Shown here one piece after another: positions 60,708 through 64,000 of a stretch of 64,000 nucleotides of DNA (position 1 is its first letter; each line of letters starts with the position of its first letter). Source of the DNA: PFL25 sp046260155 (GTDB taxonomy: Bacteria > Chloroflexota > Anaerolineae > Anaerolineales > UBA4823). The position numbers and the translations under genes are program-made. The notes beneath the pieces were generated by a model. It was not told the DNA's origin, made no database searches, and saw only the letters and a program-made list of their open reading frames with translations. The stretch spans positions 62,001-126,000 of the forward strand of contig JBJYXV010000048.1 in the NCBI GenBank assembly GCA_046260155.1. Reading direction: 5' to 3'.

Positions 60708-61130
60708 TTATTCAGCGCTGATCTTGATTACTTTCGGACGGTCTTCTTCTGCCTTTGGCACTCTTAACGTAAAGACTCCATTCTTCAAATTGGCTACAGC
60801 TTTGGAAGGTTCTAATTTCGTTGGCAAAGTAATTTCCCGGCTGAACTGGCCGATTGGCAATTCGTTTACCAGAATTTTACTTTTCTCATCTTCCGCCTGT
60901 CCACTAAATTTTCCACTGATTGAGATTGTTTCGTTTAATATTTCAACGTCAATATCATCAGCTTCAATTCCAGGAACCATGGCTGAGATTTCATAGGCAT
61001 CCTCTACTGATTTCACATCAACTGCAAGAACACTTTCACGATCAATCCTTTTGTCCATACCAGTATTTTGTGCAGCCTGAACCTGTCTGCGTGAAATTCT
61101 TCGATAAGGGGAAACATACCAAGTCATCAT
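60708..61130 (-). CDS. Hsp20/alpha-crystallin small heat-shock protein
   Basis: A 140-residue small heat-shock chaperone. The crystallin domain (about 38-130) has YEISAMVPGIEADDIDVEIL and GVFTLRVPKAEEDRPKVIKI with the C-terminal IxI motif that drives assembly. AGGAG precedes ATG 61130. It holds unfolded proteins for the Hsp70 system. It is convergent with the eRF1-like gene. Confidence 0.93.
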   Translation of the reverse strand: MMTWYVSPYRRISRRQVQAAQNTGMDKRIDRESVLAVDVKSVEDAYEISAMVPGIEADDIDVEILNETISISGKFSGQAEDEKSKILVNELPIGQFSREITLPTKLEPSKAVANLKNGVFTLRVPKAEEDRPKVIKISAE

Positions 61131-61229
61131 TATTTTGTCTATCTCCTAGAAAATTTGTTTACCTATTTTTTCAAATATAACCCCACATTATCAAATAAAC
61201 GCAAACAAAGTGTTGAAATTTTATAAGAA

Positions 61230-61973
61230 TCAGGCTGCTTTCTTGGCCAATAAAATCACGAAGGGTGAACTTTTATCCAATTCTGACCGCTGATAATCGC
61301 CAAATATATGAAATGGTTCCAGCCCGGCTGCATACAGTTCAACAAGATAATCCTCTACGCCGGCCAGTGAATGCTCGGTCGAGACCGTTTGCCTGATAAC
61401 CTGTCCATCTGGGAGTAAAAGATCGTAATGCCAATCAAAAATAATACTTTTACTTTTCCTATGCCACTCGCTGCTTACCTGGATTGGATTACCATTCAAT
61501 GGATGGATAAGTGTTTCTTCAACCTCACTGTCCCCTTCAGCGGGTAAACTTCTCATGTAGCTTGGATTGGGGAAACTTGCAGCAAAAACACCATCAGAGT
61601 CTAAATGATCGAAAACCTTGAGGTATGTATTTTTGCGAGATATTCTCGGCAAGGTAGATAGGGTATTACAGGCTAAGAAGATCAGCGAAAATTTTCGACT
61701 GAGATGAAATTGATCGATCCTGGTTTGGAACACATTGCAACTTTCAATTGAAGATCCCGCCAGTGAATTCTTCAGGTAGGTGAGGGCAGGAAGATTTATA
61801 TCCAACCCGACAATGGTACGTCCCGCTCTTGCAAGCGGTTTCATTAGCCTTCCCGTTCCACAGCCAAGCTCCAGGACCGGACCTTCAAATTCCTCCGCCA
61901 ATTGGCACCAAAATTCGAGATCCCCGGTTTCTCCTCCATGGTGGAGTTGGAATAAAATCGGGTCTTGGAACAT
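61230..61973 (-). CDS. SAM-dependent class I methyltransferase
   Basis: A 247-residue methyltransferase. GPVLELGCGTGRLMKPLARAG is SAM motif I (about 32-52), VGLDINLPAL the ribose contact and FSLIFLACNTLSTL motif II. It is unlike the glycan-locus methyltransferases and its target is unknown. A TATAAT at 62049-62044 (minus strand) may be its promoter -10. Confidence 0.85.
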   Translation of the reverse strand: MFQDPILFQLHHGGETGDLEFWCQLAEEFEGPVLELGCGTGRLMKPLARAGRTIVGLDINLPALTYLKNSLAGSSIESCNVFQTRIDQFHLSRKFSLIFLACNTLSTLPRISRKNTYLKVFDHLDSDGVFAASFPNPSYMRSLPAEGDSEVEETLIHPLNGNPIQVSSEWHRKSKSIIFDWHYDLLLPDGQVIRQTVSTEHSLAGVEDYLVELYAAGLEPFHIFGDYQRSELDKSSPFVILLAKKAA

Positions 61974-62207
61974 AGCTGTTTATTCCTCCGGGACGATTTG
62001 CTTACCCATGATGAATTGATCCTTCGTTTTGGGAACCTCTCCAATTATAGCGGCTCCATCAAATTTACGGGTGGTCAGCCAGGGGATAATACTGCTGAAT
62101 GTAACATTTCTGTTCAGAGGGTGACATTTTTCCTGGATGATTTGGGGGTGTCAATTTCGCTTAACATCGAAAATTTAAACAGGTTGGTTTGACCGGCTTT
62201 CATCTCC

Positions 62208-62864
62208 ATGTTAAACTTGAGGATTGCAATGCGCATCTTGATGGGATTGATACCGGTCGGATATTTGTTGCTGCTTTCCATATTTGCGGTGAAGGCACAG
62301 GAGCCTATTGGCACATCTAGTCCAGAGATAAACTTCCTATCACCGGACCCTGGTCAGGCATTACAGGGAACGGTGCTAATCCGCGCAGCAATAGATCTTG
62401 AAGGGACAAAGACGGTCAGGCTAAGTTTTGCTTATTCCAACGATCCACGTGGTACCTGGTTTTTAATCTGGGAGAGAAAAGATATTAGCACGCAGGAGAT
62501 GAATTTTGAGTGGGATACCACTACCATTACAGACGGTAATTACATCTTGCGAATGGACGCAGAAGGGGTTGATGGTGAATATACAGCATATATCCCTGGA
62601 CTAAGAGTCCGCAACTACTCTGCTGTTGAAACGAACACACCATTTCCCACATTAACACCTGCCCCGCAGGATACCCAGAGCCCAACAGCAAGTTCAACTT
62701 CCACTTTCACTCCAATCCCCCCAACAGCAACGAGTCAACCGCCCAATCCTGCTCAAATAACACTGGAGGACATCAACAAAAGCATCCTGATAGGCACGAT
62801 CATCACGTTGATCCTCTTTGCCAGTTTCGGTTTATACCTGTTCATCCATGCCCGAAAACGATAA
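62208..62864 (+). CDS. Membrane-anchored protein with Ig-like domain and Pro/Thr linker
   Basis: A 218-residue protein. An N-terminal signal helix (about 8-30) is followed by a beta-sandwich domain (about 35-140; SPDPGQALQGTVLIRAA and TTTITDGNYILRMDAEG resemble Ig-like bacterial domains), a Pro/Thr-rich linker (about 142-182) and a C-terminal membrane helix (about 192-214) with a basic end. It should face outside and stay in the membrane. Function is not known. TAA is followed at once by AGGAGG. Confidence 0.75.
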   Translation: MLNLRIAMRILMGLIPVGYLLLLSIFAVKAQEPIGTSSPEINFLSPDPGQALQGTVLIRAAIDLEGTKTVRLSFAYSNDPRGTWFLIWERKDISTQEMNFEWDTTTITDGNYILRMDAEGVDGEYTAYIPGLRVRNYSAVETNTPFPTLTPAPQDTQSPTASSTSTFTPIPPTATSQPPNPAQITLEDINKSILIGTIITLILFASFGLYLFIHARKR

Positions 62865-62927
62865 AGGAGGAAAACGAAGTATCCAATTCCATGTGCAACC
62901 TCTCCGTAAAACGTCAATGCGTTGATC

Positions 62928-63539
62928 ATGAATTCCCAAATTGAAACCCCGCTGAACTACCTGATCGTCGGTCTAGGAAATCCAGGTCGTGAGTACCAGA
63001 CCAGCCGGCATAATATTGGCTTCATGCTGGTCTCCCATATGGCTGAGAAATTACATGTATCTTTTACAAGAATGCAATCAAAAGCCCTGGTCACGAAAAC
63101 CGACTACCAAAACCAGAAGGTAATATTAGCAAAGCCACAAACCTACATGAACCTCTCCGGCCAGGCGGTAGCTTCTTTGGTTAAGTTCTACAAAATTCCC
63201 CTTGATCAACTGATGGTTGTTTATGATGATGTCGATTTACCTTTTGGTCGAATCAGAATTCGACCTTCAGGTGGCTCAGCTGGCCAGAAAGGCATGCAGT
63301 CAATCATCAACCAGCTGGGAACACAAGAATTTCCAAGGATGAGACTGGGAGTCGGGAGGCCACCAGGAAGTAAACAGGCCGCGAACTATGTGCTGCGAGA
63401 TTTTTCAGGCGAAGATGCCGATTTTCTACCCCAGGTTCTAGATCGAGGAGCAGAAGCGGTCTTGATGTTCATAACGATAGACCTGGTAGCTGCGATGAAT
63501 AATTTCAATAGCAAAATTGACGATGAAACCGATTCATAA
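62928..63539 (+). CDS. pth: Peptidyl-tRNA hydrolase
   Basis: A 203-residue Pth. LIVGLGNPGREYQTSRHNIGF (12-32) has catalytic His28, KPQTYMNLSG the tRNA/peptide contact, and VVYDDVDLPFG has Asp100. The later GGHNGL motif reads AGQKGM, so the usual His is Gln120. It frees tRNA from dropped peptides. ATG 62928 is preferred to TTG 62922. An AAAGGAGG site lies 55 bases upstream, before a possible 17-codon leader frame. Confidence 0.92.
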   Translation: MNSQIETPLNYLIVGLGNPGREYQTSRHNIGFMLVSHMAEKLHVSFTRMQSKALVTKTDYQNQKVILAKPQTYMNLSGQAVASLVKFYKIPLDQLMVVYDDVDLPFGRIRIRPSGGSAGQKGMQSIINQLGTQEFPRMRLGVGRPPGSKQAANYVLRDFSGEDADFLPQVLDRGAEAVLMFITIDLVAAMNNFNSKIDDETDS

Positions 63540-63581
63540 ATTTTTACTCACTCCTGGAATGCATTTCTCAAGGTATTGGAA

Positions 63582-64000
63582 ATGGACCTTTCTCTAGAAG
63601 AGTTGTTGATTGATCCTATCACCGCATGCGCCGGTGACTTAATTGCAAACCTGCGCTCAGAACTCGAGCACGGAGAGGTGAGATCTCTCATGCCACCGAC
63701 CGATTCATTTGCAGAATTCCCTGCATTGGGTCTGCGCCGGTCTGCTCGTTTACCAGTTTTGGCCGCCATTTACAAAGAACTGCAGGTCCCCATTTTATTA
63801 ATCACGGACCGCAGCGACCACGCTCTTTCCCTTTTTGACGAGTTCAGCCTCTTAGCACCGGATGCCAATATCCTTTTCTTCCCAGAACCCGGGCCTTTGT
63901 TTTATGAAGATTCCCCCTGGGGTGAACGCACCCGGCGCGAGCGGCTGATGTGTTTAACTGAATTGGCGGTGCGCCAGTTGCCTGGTGCAGAACCCTCACA
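63582..64000 (+). CDS. mfd: Transcription-repair coupling factor Mfd, N-terminal fragment
   Basis: The first 139 codons of a gene leaving the right edge. LPVLAAIYKELQVPILLITDRSDHALSLFDEF and NILFFPEPGPLFYEDSPWGERTRRERL match the UvrB-like domain 1 of Mfd, where the LFFPExxxLFYE and GERxxR segments are typical. Mfd removes stalled RNA polymerase and recruits UvrA. Start ATG 63582 follows an AAGG-type site. The helicase part is outside the window. Confidence 0.75.
   Translation, partial: MDLSLEELLIDPITACAGDLIANLRSELEHGEVRSLMPPTDSFAEFPALGLRRSARLPVLAAIYKELQVPILLITDRSDHALSLFDEFSLLAPDANILFFPEPGPLFYEDSPWGERTRRERLMCLTELAVRQLPGAEPS

Noticed and set aside
62044..62049. TATAAT on the minus strand as a confirmed promoter of the methyltransferase at 61230-61973
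   Set aside because: The distance is plausible but no -35 or extended -10 supports it, so it is mentioned only in that gene's entry.
61965..62192. A 75-codon plus-strand open frame between the methyltransferase and the Ig-like protein
   Set aside because: It overlaps the methyltransferase start and shows no ribosome site or recognisable domain.

Overview
The window looks like a chromosomal segment of a Chloroflexota bacterium, most likely class Anaerolineae. Reasons are the Pro/Thr-rich (PTATP-type) linkers in secreted proteins, the mixture of nonulosonate and sulfation genes, the housekeeping neighbourhoods, and a mid-range GC content judged by eye. This placement is inference from style, not from a marker gene. 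No rRNA, tRNA, CRISPR array, insertion sequence or phage gene was recognised.

Positions 1 to about 44.8 kb are one long leftward (minus-strand) surface-glycan locus. From its upstream end it holds a UDP-sugar dehydrogenase and epimerase, a Wzx-type flippase, glycosyltransferases, and Gmd and Fcl (GDP-fucose). A winged-helix regulator follows, then an SDR, a Wzm/Wzt ABC exporter and a KpsC-like transferase. Next is a first nonulosonate-like module (PseB-like dehydratase, RmlD-like reductase, NeuB-like synthase, SpsF-like cytidylyltransferase), then more glycosyltransferases, methyltransferases, a sulfotransferase and two GT-C-type membrane proteins. A four-gene block of alkaline-phosphatase-superfamily and membrane proteins comes next. 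Last is a fused ATP sulfurylase/APS kinase leading a second nonulosonate module (SDR, NeuA, NeuB fused to a TIM-barrel domain, KpsC-like transferase, methyltransferase, sulfotransferase, GT2, another cytidylyltransferase, and a 2-hydroxyacid dehydrogenase cut by the left edge). Together they suggest a sulfated and methylated surface polymer or protein glycan carrying sialic-acid-like sugars and fucose.

Between 44.8 and 49.4 kb, still on the minus strand, are housekeeping genes: family-4 uracil-DNA glycosylase, RimI, TsaB, TsaE and a PcrA/UvrD helicase. From 49.5 kb most genes are on the plus strand: a solitary DNA methyltransferase, DNA polymerase III delta', a GAF-GAF-PAS histidine kinase, a divergent metallo-beta-lactamase-fold protein, asparaginase II, endonuclease III, a DNPH1-like nucleotide hydrolase, a DnaJ/CbpA-type co-chaperone, an HtrA-type lipoprotein protease and a bacterial eRF1-like protein. 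After a minus-strand Hsp20 and methyltransferase come an Ig-like membrane protein, Pth and the start of Mfd.

The most striking regulatory signal is a pair of nearly identical 17-bp palindromes. Both overlap the -10 element by the same three bases, one before gmd and one at the start of the winged-helix regulator gene. This looks like an operator pair for autoregulation of the glycan locus. Other notable points are a likely leaderless tsaE mRNA, a PseB module whose aminotransferase step seems replaced by a reductase, a sulfatase-like enzyme with Thr at the nucleophile position, and an SDR that has lost the YxxxK lysine.
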